Shown piece after piece: positions 52,446-64,000 of a stretch of DNA of 64,000 nucleotides; the stretch's first letter is position 1; the number at the start of each line of letters is the position of its first letter. The stretch comes from Paracyclopina nana (lineage: Eukaryota > Arthropoda > Copepoda > Cyclopoida > Cyclopettidae), in NCBI GenBank assembly GCA_019096065.1, contig JAGUCH010000002.1, positions 6,584,501 through 6,648,500 of the forward strand, written 5' to 3'. The translations under genes and the position numbers were made by a program. The notes below the pieces were generated by a model that was not told the origin of the DNA, did no database searches, and was given only the letters and a program-made list of their open reading frames with translations.

Positions 52446-54906
52446 ATGGAAGATTCTGTGCAAAAGAAAACTTTGTGCTTTACGTTGCAAGCCCCGACTC
52501 AACGGTTGAAGCGATTATTCCGAAAGAAAGATGGCGTTGAGGGGATCTTGAAGGAAAGTGGTATTGTGGAGAACTCAACATCTTTGACGTTTTACAACGT
52601 TTTTAGATTTTTTTCAACCCATGAAAGGGTGTTGAATGTCCGAGATTTTAAGCCTGAGCATGAAGAAGACAGGAAAACCAACAAGTTACCCGTTGAAGAA
52701 GAGGAAATTTTGAGGCTACCAGTCATAAAAATCTACCTAAGCTTGACCGTTGAGCAAATCAATGAAGTGAAGAGAGGAATTGAAAAAATTAAGGTGCACA
52801 TGATTCGGCCCACAAATACTTCAGATGTGACTTTTCGCGTTCTTGAGATAGCCCTTGACATGGCTCTCGATAATCGCGTCAAGTTCAATGCTTACCTCAA
52901 GTCCGGCTTCACTCCTTCCAAGGCAGGGAATATCCTTTAAAGTTCATTGTGAGATTGATGCGAAATACTTGTCTCTTTCAGAATATTGCCAAGCAATGTT
53001 TGGTCTGCTCAGATGACGCTGAAACTCTATTCTGCGACACCGCAGTGTGCTTGAAATGTAAGCACTTCTTCCATGGCATTATGAGGAGGAAAACAATTCT
53101 GACGCTCAGATGCTCAAAAAATGGGAATTGCTTCAACAAAAAGTACTACGATATTTCTTGCCGAAAATGCAGGTATGACAGGTGCCGAGTGGCCAACATG
53201 GTCGAGCAGTACTGCTTTACTGAGCTTCCCGAGCTCATTGTGAGAAGTTGCCTCATTTGCCGCAAGAGCGAGGATGCCAATAAAGTGGTTCTTGGTTACT
53301 CGCTTTGCGCTGATTGTCGGCATAGCTTTGATGAGCTGCTGAATCAAAAGTTCGAGCCAATTTGCGTCAATGAGCCAGAATGCAGATGTGCCACTTTTGA
53401 GTGCCGCAAGTGTCTCAAAGACAAGCTAGAGGAATATGGGTTTTTCCGATCTTTCAAGACCAAAACCTATGGTTTGGAAGACCCGCCCAAGTCATGCTTT
53501 ACACCTGACAATTGTTGTATATGTTTGGCGGATGTGAGCTCCTATGAGGACGATGAAAAGGAAATCATGGGCATTGTCGCGTGCTACGTAAGTGTCACAA
53601 CGCAGCTTATTTTTAAGAAACCTCTCGTATAAACTTTTTTCAAAATATTAGGTAGATTTCACTTTCGAAGCTTTACTTGCATAATTAACAAGCGGTATTA
53701 TATGGTGTATACTTTATTAATAGATTGCAAAGATTTTTAAAATAGCGAGAGCCTTTGGTGTCTTGTTAGCCAACAAATAGATACCTTTTTCTTTATCTTG
53801 ATTTGTGCAAAAATTGTTTTGCAAAGAAACGGCGACTATACTACATACAAACTCAACACAATTTAATGCTGAATCGAAAATTCACTCCTAAGCGTGAGTA
53901 ATACAAACTCTGGATAATCAAAAGAATGCAAACTTGACCAGACTTGTGAGCTCACACCTCTGCCACAAATTGAGCAGATAAAATTTCCAATTTGGCTGCT
54001 GATTTATTTTTTGGTTACTTATAAAAGGTTCCTTGAAACTGTCCAACAAAGTAATCTAAGGCAGTGTTTTTTGTAATAATAACATTTAAATGAGACTTCA
54101 TTAGCCAATTCAATTCAGGTTAGCTTTCATTTTTTTGCTGCCTTTGGATGAAACTTTTATGAGTACTTTTTGTTGGTGTTAATTAATAAACTGACCTGCC
54201 CCAAACTCCTTAAGAGAATAACCAGCAGCACATTAACTTTCCCAAGACATTTTTTTCTATACCTTTATGAGTTCTTTTTACATGAACAATGCATAAATGC
54301 AATTATTAAAATTAAAGTATACAAATTCTCCAATTCTGCCATTTTTATCATCTCAGTTTGATTAGGTACTATTTTGAAAACTCATTGACAAGTGTGAATT
54401 CACACTTAGGAGTCAACTGAGGTCAAGTTTGCATTCGATCAATTGAATGAAATCGCCAAACTGAGTTTGTGCGTTATTAATTTTAAAATTCAAAATTTCA
54501 CGAAGGTTTGTATTCGCACCTAGGGCAATTGGAGTCAAGTTTGTATATCAGTAGATTTTCAAGGAAGTTAGATTAGCGCCACCCGCATGGGAAAAGCCTT
54601 CAAGGTAATCCCGTTTATTATTTTATAATTATTTTTATGTTTCAGAAATGTCGATCCTTCTTGAGGGCTAGCTTAGATCATGAAAACCATTTTGTCTACT
54701 GTTGCCCACGCGGAGAAATTGGAAGGCTGTGCCCTTTAAAAGCCGAAGATGGCATGAAGAAATGCAGTTATTGCTGGCTGTATCGCTGTGAGCTAGAAGG
54801 GCTAGTAGAACGTTGGCAAATTTGCTCTGGAGACGCGATCAAGTGGTTCGACATCATCAAAAGCGTCGAGTATGTCTCTGACGATGAAAACGATGGCAAT
54901 GATTAA
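52446..54906 (+). CDS. Protein with three tandem nuclear-receptor-type C4 zinc modules
   Basis: Exons 52446-52922, 52982-53587 and 54646-54906; 447 residues. Residues 1-159 form an unrecognised, mostly helical domain. Module 1 (165-232) has the exact nuclear receptor spacing CX2CX13CX2C, then CX5CX9CX2C, with a CLKCKHFF P-box equivalent (canonical CEGCKGFF) and CRYDRC near its end. Module 2 (CLIC...CADC...CRKC) and module 3 (CCIC...CYKC...CSYC) are more diverged but keep paired CX2C motifs and the aromatic pattern. No ligand-binding domain follows; the protein ends in an acidic tail. Intron 1 appears to be a GC-AG intron of 59 bp, the only way to join the frames that I found. Intron 2 (1058 bp) falls between the two Cys of a CX2C pair in module 3. 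DNA binding is inferred. Confidence 0.75.
53835..54155 (-). repeat. Dispersed repeat within intron, inverted relative to 5727-6050
   Basis: The reverse complement of this block aligns with 5727-6050 over most of its length. It lies in intron 2 of the triple-module gene. Short ORFs nearby (54170-54361) are not supported. Confidence 0.65.
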
Positions 54907-55803
54907 TCAAATAGAATATCTTTTAAAAAATACAATCGATTTCTACTCCAAAAATGTCATCCATTTCCAACTATCTTCTCAGCTTCCCAAGGTACAACTG
55001 TTGTAAGCAGGTTGATCTACTCAGATTTCTTCATTAGGAGATCTGCTTTAAGTTTCTAAAGTAGTTCGACAAAAGAGGATTTCTGTTGCTTTTATTAAAA
55101 AAAGGGGTCGAAATGGATTTTTAAAAATTGTATTTATCATAAATCTATTGGATATCATCCGTCTCTCAACTTTCTTAGATGACAAAAGGTGAAATTGTCA
55201 TTCACCCAATTTGATTAGCAATAATTATTGCAAAACGCACATACCTCATCAGGAGTGGAAATTTTTTTATTTCATCCAAAGCTTTGACTACATCTGCTGA
55301 CCCAACCGACGTACGTACACCTATTCAGAAATCTTGTCATTATTTTGTCCATTTAAATTTTGCCTATGCGTGTACAAGGTGCGAGACACTTAAAAAAAGG
55401 TACGCTATACATTCAAGTGCGAAAGGTGGACACGGTGCAGTTTTAATTGCGTTGATAGGAGCGCCTTTTTGATGGAAATCGTGAATTATTCTCCAAAGTT
55501 GCACTCGTGTGCTACCTTGTCATGTCAGTGCCGGCTGATACTACCAGAGGACACGCTTCTATAGAGGAAAGCAGGCAAAGCCAGGCGGTGTGTAGCCAAT
55601 AGCTTTGGCAGCGTCAGTCAGCAGATCAAAGCTAATAAAAAACCCTCAGTCACAAAAGTTGAGATTCGATCACGCGGTGACGTTGTGCACCAACGCAACG
55701 CCGATCGTGCTGCGCTCTGTACATGAAAAACTCGTTTTCCCTCGAATAGGAGGCTTGTCTTGACTGACGACTCAATTTCAGTCGCGCTCAAGCCTCAGAC
55801 AAC
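54907..55803. other. Intergenic, PGM2 promoter side
   Basis: AT-rich at first, becoming GC-richer toward PGM2. No convincing gene; a 62-codon ORF at 55284 lacks recognisable features. Confidence 0.4.
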
Positions 55804-57862
55804 ATGGACGTTGACAGTGGCAACAAGGACCTGGACACACTCATTTTGCAGTGGTTGCAGTGGGATGACAAGCGTTCCGAATCCTATGCGGTCATCCAGG
55901 ATCTTGTGGCTCAAAAGAAGTGGGAAGAGCTGGACAGCATCATGATGAAAAGACTCAAGTTTGGCACTGCTGGCATCCGCGGCAAAATGGGACCAGGGTA
56001 CTATAAACGAAAGCCTAATTTACACTTCCGTTGCAAATGGGAGATTCATTGCAGATTTGGATTGCTGAATGATCTTGTCATCATCCAGACTTCCCAAGGC
56101 TTGGCTCAGTATGTGCTCAAGAGCTTCCCTACCCCGGAAGAGGCCCAAAAGGCTGGAGCTGTGGTGAGCTTTGATGGCCGCCATAATTCCTCTCGCTGGG
56201 CTACGCTCACTGCCAGAGTGTTCCTCAAGGCTGGCTTTAAGGTCTACCTTTTCAACACCTACACCCCCACCCCTTTTGTGCCCTTTACTGTGCAGCAAAG
56301 GAGCGCAGCAGTTGGGGTCATGGTCACAGCCTCTCATAACCCCAAGGAGGACAACGGCTACAAGGTTTTCTGGAGCAACGGCCCGCAAATCAAGCCCCCA
56401 CATGACAAGCTCATTTTGAAGAGCATTGCCGATAATCTCAAGCCCACAGATGAGCATGCCTACAGCGAGGATTTGTACGAGTTCAAAGATCTCCGCGTTG
56501 ACCCAACTGCTGAGATGGGGAATGCATACTTCAATACTTTGCATAAGTTGCTGTACGATGAGAATCTCAATGCAGGATCAACCAGGAAGATCATTTACAC
56601 TGCCATGCATGGAGTGGGTGCTAAATACATCGACAGGGCCTTTGCCACCGCCAAGTTCCCACCTGTCATCCATGTCAGTGCTCAAATGGAGCCCGATCCA
56701 GACTTCCCCACAGCCCCCTTTCCTAACCCTGAGGAAGGAAAGACGGCCCTCAATTTGAGCATGAAGACTGCTGATCAGCACAAAGCCATCTACATCCTGG
56801 CAAATGACCCTGATGCTGACAGGTTGGCTGTAGCTGAACGAGTGGACTCCTCCTGGAAAATCTTCAACGGCAATGAGATCGGAGCTCTTTTGGCCTGGTG
56901 GCAGCTCCAAGTTCATCTCCACAAGTACGGAGAGGATGAGTACAAGAGGGGAGATTTGTACTACATTGCTTCCACGGTGTCATCCAAGATTCTTGGAGCG
57001 TTGGCCAAAAAAGAGGGACTTAATTTTGTGGTACGCGCTCATATGTCTTTGTACCATTTAAAGTTCATATTAGTGGCTCTATTTAGCAAACGTTGACTGG
57101 CTTCAAGTGGATGGCCAACTATGCTTATGATTTAGAAAAGTCTGATCCTGCCAAGAAAGTTCTCCTTGGTTACGAGGAAGCAATTGGCTTCATGTGTGGC
57201 ACCCAGGTCCTGGATAAGGATGGCATTTCAGCGGCCGTCAAGGCAGCAGAACTAATTGCTTATCTTGACTCGAAAGGGCTCACTCTCAACCAGAAACTGA
57301 ACGAAATTTACAAAGAGTAATGAGTTCTGCCATTTATTTAAGGATATTCCAATATTGTTTTTTTAAACTCTAGGTATGGTTACCACTGCAATAGAGCTTC
57401 CTATTTTATCATCACTGACAGCTCAGTCACGGCAAAAATCTTTCAACGCTTGAGGAACTTTGAGGGCGCCCCCGATACAGTAAGCTTATCAACGAACAAA
57501 AATGACGCAGCCCTACTTTGTTTCATTTTCAGTTCCCTCAAGAGTTGGCTGGAGGAAAATACAAGGTGACATCAGTCAGAGACTTGACCACAGGCTACGA
57601 TAGCTCCACCCCGGATAAGAAAGCGGTGCTACCAATTGACAAGAGTTCTCATATGATCACTTTCACTTTTGACAATGGCGTCATCACTACCATACGGACA
57701 AGCGGCACAGAGCCCAAGTTGAAATATTACGCTGAATACTGCGGCAAACCTGAGCAAACCGACTGGAAAGTGATCGAGGAAGAACTAGACGAGTTCATCA
57801 ATTGCTTGGCCGAGGAGTTTATCGAAACATCCAAACATGGCTTGAAATCAAAGCCGAACTAA
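55804..57862 (+). CDS. PGM2: Phosphopentomutase / phosphoglucomutase-2
   Basis: Exons 55804-55997, 56055-57030, 57087-57316, 57374-57479 and 57533-57862; introns of 57, 56, 57 and 53 bp; 611 residues (human 612). It interconverts ribose/deoxyribose 1- and 5-phosphates and, less well, glucose phosphates in the cytosol. The phosphoserine loop TASHNPKEDNGYKV, the metal-binding loop DPDADRLAVAE and the phosphate-binding RTSGTEPKLKYY near the C terminus are all intact, as is the FGTAGIRGKMGPG N-terminal motif. Intron 1 is a multiple of three and contains no stop codon, so retention would insert 19 residues right after the GPG motif. An AATAAA at 57894 lies just after the stop; the gene converges on CARM1. 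Confidence 0.96.
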
Positions 57863-58312
57863 ATGAATTTTGACTAATTACACATTATTATCAAATAAAA
57901 GTATAAAACGACTTGCTATAACAATTAATCGCGCGTAGTATGAACGGCCTTTAGTGATACGTTACCTTTATTTAATCAAAGAAGAAAATCATGAATTGCC
58001 CTTAACTCAATATGAGTGTAACCCAAAGAAACTTATTGGCTGCCAATTTGTGAGCAAATTTAGAAGGATAACTGATGATTAACACGTTGGGTGGGAGAGG
58101 TATTTAATAATAGTATTGAGTATCTGGAAATTTTCGTTCACTTTCGTTCGTCTCGCTAATATCAGCATCAGCATCTAGATATTTAATTTTTTTGATCATA
58201 AATCATCATCGGAATGCGATGTTGTTTTGATTACACACGGTATGTACACATTGAAGAAAAGTTATGAGGAGGGGGAAGAAATTGAGCTTTTCAGTCCTCG
58301 CGAAAATACTGT
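57863..58312. other. 3' flanks of PGM2 and CARM1
   Basis: 450 bp between convergent stop codons, AT-rich, containing the PGM2 poly(A) signal and presumably the CARM1 3' UTR. Confidence 0.5.
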
Positions 58313-60655
58313 CTAATTCTGCCTGTATGGCGATGTGAGAACATTGCTCATGTTGCCATGAACATAGTCACCAATCATGAGGTTAGGATTCATCTGGTTC
58401 GAGGACGACATGGTCGTGGACGAAGACGACCCGTTTTGTTGGGATATAACGCTGGGGCTTATGGCACCGCCAATCAGCTGATTAAACTGCAGCGAGTTTG
58501 CGGCACTCATGGGGACGTTGGCGTTTTGCCTGTGCTGGTCCTTGATGCGTCCAGTAGCAGGAATGGATCCTACAAACGAAAGAAACGAGCTTTTGAAAAA
58601 GAGTGCAGCAGGTAATTTGTTGGAGGTGGCATCTTTTATTGAGCATAGCATGAGCCGTTCGAGCTTTGTCTACTTACCTTGGTGAATGTTAGCTTGCGTC
58701 AAAGAATTATTATGCACTGAATTTCCACTATCGAGGGAGACGTGCCCAAGCCCGTCAACAATCATCCCATTGACCAAATTTACTGCCTATAAATAGAAAG
58801 CAAATTGTACGACCATGGCAAGCAAAAATGCTGGCGTAAATGGGTGACAAAACACAAGCATAATCTAGTAGTGAAGTTAGCTGTGACAAATATTCCATCA
58901 GTCGGGGGTTAGCTTAATTTACTCTTACATACAGAGCTTGAATCAGACTCATTCGACCAGATCACACAGATGCTTTGCAACTCATCCTAAACATTAGCCA
59001 TAGCATTCAGGAAAGAAGAGAAAAGCCGCAACAAATGACGCTAAAACGGACCTGTCTCGCACCCTGCATGTCGACCTGGCCCCAGTACACCTCGCTGGGG
59101 GATTGGTTATTCTCTCCTGGGGGCGGAGGCGGCGTAACTCCGGTGTATCTGAAGTATGGGTTCTTCAGATCCAACGAGTTCATCGATTTTGTAGAGGTGC
59201 CCATGATCGTGCATTCAATAGTAACATCGTAGCTCTGCTTCGTGTTGGCTACCATCAACACCCTGAAAATGAGGGGATTTCATTAAATGAACAGATGGAC
59301 CTCCAAATTGAAACTTTGATTGGGAGATCGTTACGCTTTCAAAGGCGATATTTACCTTCCGGTCATGATTTGCCCCTGCTTGGCAAAAATCGGCTGCTTA
59401 AGTAGGCACCGCACTTGATACCAATGAGTCAAGGGCTCGGTTGGGGCAGTTGATAGCCAAACAGTTGACCCTGTTCCAATGAAGGCAACGTCGAACCAAA
59501 ATGCCAAGCCATGAACCGTACCAGATTGAAGCATGTGGAACTCGAGGGGGATCTCGATTCGGTGCAGCTCGGACTCATCGGCAGAGCCAAAATCAATGAT
59601 ATGCCTCTGCGTCTTAGCCATGCAAATGCGGACATCAAACGTGTCAACGATTGGCTGGCGAAAGTATTCGTCCATTGCAGCATTTCGCAATGCGCTCAAG
59701 TTAACGCCATGGAAGAAGTCTTGGTACCAAAAGTTGACTTTGTTCACCTGCTCTAAGTATAAGGCTTCGTCGGTGAAAGGCGCCACATGCAAGTCGCCTC
59801 GAGAGGGGAACATCTTCCCGTCTGGTTTGAGCCACTTTTTGGCATGTAAATAAGTCTCTAGCATGCGCTCGTTGAGGAGCATGTAGCCCATGGGCTCAGA
59901 AATGATCATGTCCACCTTTTCTGGCAAGTCGATCTCCTCGATTTTCCCCGAAATCACTTTGATGACATTGTCCACCTTGTTCGACTTGACCAGAGACTCT
60001 GCATGCTTAGCAATGCTTGAGCCTTCCACAGCGTACACCCTTTTGGCGCCCGCTTGTTGGGCGAAAAAGCTGAGGATGCCAGAGCCGGCGCCAACATCGA
60101 GCACAACTTTGTCTCGGAAATCAGTCAAGTTGGACAGAATGGCTTTCTGGTATGTGGAAGTGCGGACAAAGTCCTGCATCATGTTCTGCTGCTGGGACAA
60201 GTAGCCATAAAACTGGAAGTATTGCGTGGCCGAGGAGTCTTCTGTGCGCTGCGTGAACACCGACACGGCACTACCATCGCGAACCTGAGCCACCATTGAT
60301 GAGAACTTACGGGCTTGCTGGACATCCTCAAAGAGTACCAGAAGAGTTTCACCCTCAAGATGGAAGATCATGCCTTTGGAGCCCACGCGGGCAGACTCGA
60401 CTGCCTTTTTTACCAAAAAGTCTTGAAGTGATGCCTTACTAGACGGGTCGATAAATCGAACGGTCATGCCCTGTGAAAAACATGTTTGAAATCAAAGCGT
60501 TGCTAACACTAGAGCAGGCTTACCTCAGGGTCATACTCCGCTTGTAGGTTGAGAAGGCCAGGATATTTCGGCTGAGGTGGTGAGCCGTCATCATTGATGA
60601 AGCATACCTTGATGCCGGTAAATGATACCGTAGCCCCGGAAGTTTTCCCGTCCAT
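58313..60655 (-). CDS. CARM1: Histone-arginine methyltransferase CARM1 (PRMT4)
   Basis: Exons on the minus strand: 60655-60524, 60470-59356, 59262-59052, 58786-58678 and 58569-58313; 607 residues, almost the human length (608). A type I protein arginine methyltransferase that makes asymmetric dimethylarginine on histone H3 and on coactivators. The N-terminal PH-like domain is followed by the SAM-binding motif I ([14 protein letters not shown]), the double-E loop ([13 protein letters not shown]) and the THW loop (LTHWYQ). The C-terminal 120 residues are Ser/Asn/Gln-rich, like the transactivation tail of the family. I chose the start [12 protein letters not shown] in a short first exon, which restores the family N terminus. 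Introns 53, 93, 265 and 108 bp. Confidence 0.97.
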
Positions 60656-61551
60656 GGCGATTATTCTATGCAGGCCTCGATGAAGGCTCTGTTCAGACTT
60701 CGAAGGCTCTTACACGAAATTGCGCTCAAGAAGAAGCACCGGCGGCGAGTCAGACACGCAGCTTGAACTTTTTTATGTCACGGTGGGCTTCACTTTTTGT
60801 CCCCTTTTCTTTCGCGAAAAAAGCCTGTTTTCATTTAGCGTAAGAGTCACTAAATACGGCAACGATGGTCTGGAAAGCGTAATTGCTTAGTGGCTGCGAG
60901 CATTCTTTTTTAAGGCTCTATCCAAAAGGAATGTTTGATAAGCCTACCTAGTTGTTGACAACATTGTAATCAGACAGATTATTCAAAAACAGCTTATTGT
61001 AGTTCTTTCTTGTTGATGACAAAACTTGTTCATTATAGCAATATGATTAATTCTTAGGTGAGGTACCTCGGAACTGGTCCGTTTCTGTTTTTACGTGATT
61101 TAACTTGATTTTGAGTTTTTTCGTGCAGTAACCTACGAGTTTATTACCTGGCATTCCCACATTTTAATATTAGCAATCTTAAAAAAGAAGAATTTGAGAT
61201 GAGTGTGCTTGGCTGAGGCTTGGTTATAAAACTATATCATCTAACTTGTGAAGGAGGTTTGCTTGAGGCGTGAGCTATTTTTTCTTAGGCGAATATGGAT
61301 TTGAAGCATTCGCCATTCACCCAAAAAGACCCGCAACATTTTTCCTTTCAGTCGCTAGAAGCTTTTAATTATTCTCACACATAATTCTGTTTCAACTTTT
61401 TTCGAAGCAATCATTTTAAAAACCAAGCTGTAAAACATCTTAAGCTGATCATTTGCCTCTTGTCGATCTGTCAAGTGAACTGCTGACAACAAAGAAATAC
61501 ACAGGGCTGTCAAAAATTTTGGTTATTCAGATTTTCGCGAAATTCATCACA
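60656..61551. other. Divergent intergenic region CARM1/TBC1D9
   Basis: About 0.9 kb with the presumptive promoters of both genes. No ORF or repeat recognised. Confidence 0.4.
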
Positions 61552-61572
61552 ATGAAGCGACTAAAAGTGTGA
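61552..61572 (+). promoter_or_regulatory. Short upstream ORF of the TBC1D9-type gene
   Basis: ATG AAG CGA CTA AAA GTG TGA, a six-residue ORF that ends 14 bp before the main start at 61587. It could limit translation of the main ORF, assuming the mRNA starts upstream of it. Confidence 0.45.
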
Positions 61573-61586
61573 ATCGAACTATCAAG

Positions 61587-64000
61587 ATGCTCGTGCATCC
61601 CAAAGAAATCCTCGTTTCTGGCCCTTTATGGGTGACAGAGCGTGCAAACATGTTCTTTGTTCTACAAAGCCGCAAAGGCCGAGGAAGAGGCCTATCCGCC
61701 CTTATAGTGGGCACGCTGGATTCTGTCAGAGAAGTAAAGCCTGCTTCATACCGCATTCTACACCAAGCGGAAGGCTCTGAAATCTACATTCTGATTTCGG
61801 AATGCACTACGTCACAAGAGGCCTTGAATGACTGGCTGTTTTTGGAACGAGAATTGCTCCCAACCCTGGCTGATTTTGAGAACTCTGATGAAGTCACTGA
61901 GTTTGTAACTGTCAAAGTTAAAAGCTTGATTGCTGTGGCAGCTTCCAGAGGCTCTTTGGACACTATTTCAACCGAAGCTGTTGCCGGAATTGCAGCCGTT
62001 TCTCTTGAAGAGTCTGAGTCACTCCCCTACAGATCGGCGTCAGAGAGATTTCACCGCCTGTTTGGCTCCTGTTCTGACGAAAAGTTGGTCAGCTACTATT
62101 CGTGCTCCTGGTGGAAAGGCAAACTGCCATCCCAAGGATGGATGTATCTCACCGAAAACGTGCTGGCTTTCTATTCCTACATGTTAGGTAAAGAAGCTAA
62201 GCTTCTGCTTAGGTGGACTGATGTGATCAAGGTTGAGAAGACTAAGCACTTGATCTCGCCGGACTCAGTAAAAATTGCCACGCGTGACATGGAGTATTTT
62301 TTTGGCGTATTCATGAACAGATCTGCAGAGGCTTACGACATAATTCGTCAATTAGCTGATTTAGCCATGAGGAAACTGATGGATGACGAAACATTGGGAG
62401 GAGCAAGTACGTTGCTTGGTCAAGACCTTGCACTACTCACGAAAAGTAGCAAGAATGCACCCAAAACGTCTTCTTTTTTGAAGCGTGATCTGAATGCCAG
62501 GCAGCTGTCAGAGGAGTTTCGACTCAAATTTCAAGTCCCCGGCAACGAGAAATTAGATGGACAAGTAAGAACAACTTCTTTATTTCAGCTTGAAGTCAGG
62601 TAGCACGGTATAAAATCAGCATCCAATAACTTGCGAGACATTATAGCAGCGTTTTTTTTCAAACTGTTTGCTCCCAATCACTTCCTTCAGCTTCGTTTTC
62701 TCAATTATAAATGATCTAAATGTTTTAGGTGGAATGTTACCTGTGGACTCCATTCAACAAGAAGTACCGCTATGGAAAACTTTACCTCAGCCAGAATTTT
62801 GCCTGCTTTGCTTCCCATGTCCAAGGCCTGGTAAATATTGTCATTCCCCTGAGAGACGTCAGTCACGTGGAAAAAGCTGACTCGTGTCCAAATGGTAACA
62901 CCATAGATCAAGCCCTCCGTTTTGTCATGCGTACCAAAGGCAAAGAGTTCATTTTTGCGCAGCTAGAAGATAGAAATTTCATAATTGACAAGATCGCTGA
63001 GCTCTTGGCAGTCACGCAAGACTCTGCAAGTTCTACTTGCTCATCTGCCAGTAGTTATGACATTGTTGGAGGCTCAGGAGACATTATTAAGCCATTTTGC
63101 CAACCCTTGATGAACATTTACCTGGAGAATATTGACCGGATGTCGGAAGCTAGCAAGGAGCACCAATGGGACGATCATTTTTCCAAATTTGGCCGTGGTA
63201 TTGCTATGTTTCGCACTAAGGACTTGTCCCACTTAGTCTGCAAGGGAATCCCAGATAGGCTCAGAAGTGAAATTTGGCTTGTCATGTCTGGAGCTATTCA
63301 TGACAAACTGGCTAGTCCTGGTTACTACTCATCATTAGTGGCTTCAAGCATGGATTTGAAAAGCACCGCAAATGAGGAGATTGAGCGAGATCTGCATAGG
63401 TAACGAAAAGAAAGAAGCCACAATGAGGCATTCTGCGTCAAGAAATGTTGAAAATTTTCTTCTAGAAAAATAATATAAATGTGGCTATTCATTAATAAAA
63501 TTAGCCTAGCAATTTTTAAAGTCTTCAAACCTCTCTTTGTTGAAATGCAGCATGCTGCGCAAAATTAATTATTTTTGCAACCTTACAACTTTTCTGAATT
63601 TACATCTGTTTGCTAATAGTATTTAAAATTGAGGAAAGTAATCTACACATAATCAAAGAGAAAAAATATATTATGTATTTAAAAAAATTTTTTCTTGTAT
63701 TCAGAGCTTGAATGTGTGGTGCTATAATTAGCTATTTTTAGGTCCCTTCCTGAGCATCCCGCATTTCAGCATCACAAAGGTGTCAACGAGGCTGGAGAAG
63801 AGACTAGAGAACCAGGCGAAGGTATAGCCGCATTGAGAAGAGTGCTAACTGCGTATGCTTACCACAACCCTACTATTGGGTATTGTCAAGCAATGAACAT
63901 TGTAGCCTCTGTGCTGCTCATTTATTGCAACGAAGAAGATGCTTTTTGGCTCCTACTAGCTGTCTCCGAGAGACTCCTACCTGACTATTACAACAAAAAA
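61587..64000 (+). CDS. TBC1D9: TBC1D9/TBC1D9B-type Rab GTPase-activating protein, 5' part
   Basis: Exons 61587-62564, 62729-63399 and 63742 onward, with introns of 164 and 342 bp; truncated by the window edge. The N terminus [20 protein letters not shown] matches the family. The first GRAM domain contains FHRLFG and [19 protein letters not shown]; the second follows ([19 protein letters not shown]...). The TBC domain starts at [16 protein letters not shown]; the arginine-finger motif ([14 protein letters not shown], completed across intron 2) and the glutamine-finger motif ([10 protein letters not shown]) are present, so GAP activity on a Rab is expected. The family usually has a C-terminal EF-hand region, which would lie outside the window. 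TBC1D8 is a close alternative. Confidence 0.93.

Noticed and set aside
57031..57320. Stops in PGM2 at 57094 and 57318 as pseudogene marks
   Set aside because: Each is explained by a 53-57 bp intron with correct ends and phase; the joined protein has the family length.

Overview
The window reads as nuclear DNA of an arthropod-like invertebrate with a compact, AT-rich genome. The protein-coding genes are eukaryotic and split by many very short GT-AG introns of about 53-69 bp, alongside a few longer ones. The ribosomal protein uS12/RPS23 has the N-terminal wording typical of insects and crustaceans. Several genes (RAB3IP, CARM1, SPATA7-like, LITAF, PITRM1, TBC1D9-type) are animal genes. I cannot name the species; a small pancrustacean such as a branchiopod or springtail is an inference only.

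Layout. 0.4-2.7 kb: a minus-strand SPATA7-like gene. 2.7-21.6 kb: a repeat-rich block with a TIR MITE, a 9-bp minisatellite, tRNA-derived repeats and a minisatellite fold-back. It also holds a complete, apparently young Ty3/Gypsy LTR retrotransposon with gag, pol and an envelope-like gene (8176-18532, LTRs identical by eye, TATT target duplication). 21.7-34.3 kb: a dense gene island with a RAB3IP-like Sec2 GEF, a matrin-type zinc finger gene, NDUFA5, MAK16, ZFYVE19 with an unusual extra terminal exon, INO80E and a BTB/C2H2 gene. 34.3-43.1 kb: a second repeat block with a TIR element carrying a GC-rich minisatellite, a MITE split by a 1.94-kb insertion, and two more fold-back minisatellite islands. 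43.1-64 kb: a second gene island with RPS23, LSM1, PITRM1 (a nine-finger C2H2 gene nested antisense in one intron), LITAF, a nuclear-receptor-like gene with three C4 zinc modules, PGM2, CARM1 and the 5' part of a TBC1D9-type gene that runs off the right edge.

How the genes work together. Most are housekeeping genes: ribosome and ribosome biogenesis (RPS23, MAK16), mRNA decay (LSM1), mitochondria (NDUFA5, PITRM1), chromatin (INO80E, CARM1), membrane traffic and cytokinesis (RAB3IP, TBC1D9, ZFYVE19, LITAF) and sugar phosphate metabolism (PGM2). Close divergent pairs (matrin-ZF/NDUFA5, ZFYVE19/INO80E, LSM1/PITRM1; 348-367 bp apart) probably share bidirectional promoters. No functional operon is implied.

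The strongest candidates for something undescribed are three. First, the 447-residue protein with three tandem nuclear-receptor-type zinc modules and no ligand-binding domain (52446-54906). Second, the FAR1/FLYWCH-like three-module ORF that lies inside the last ZFYVE19 intron, lacks a usable start codon, and is preceded by a phase-matched splice acceptor (26979-28757). Third, the recurrent architecture of minisatellite arrays arranged as opposing arms (about 7.0-7.9, 39.8-40.5 and 41.2-42.1 kb).
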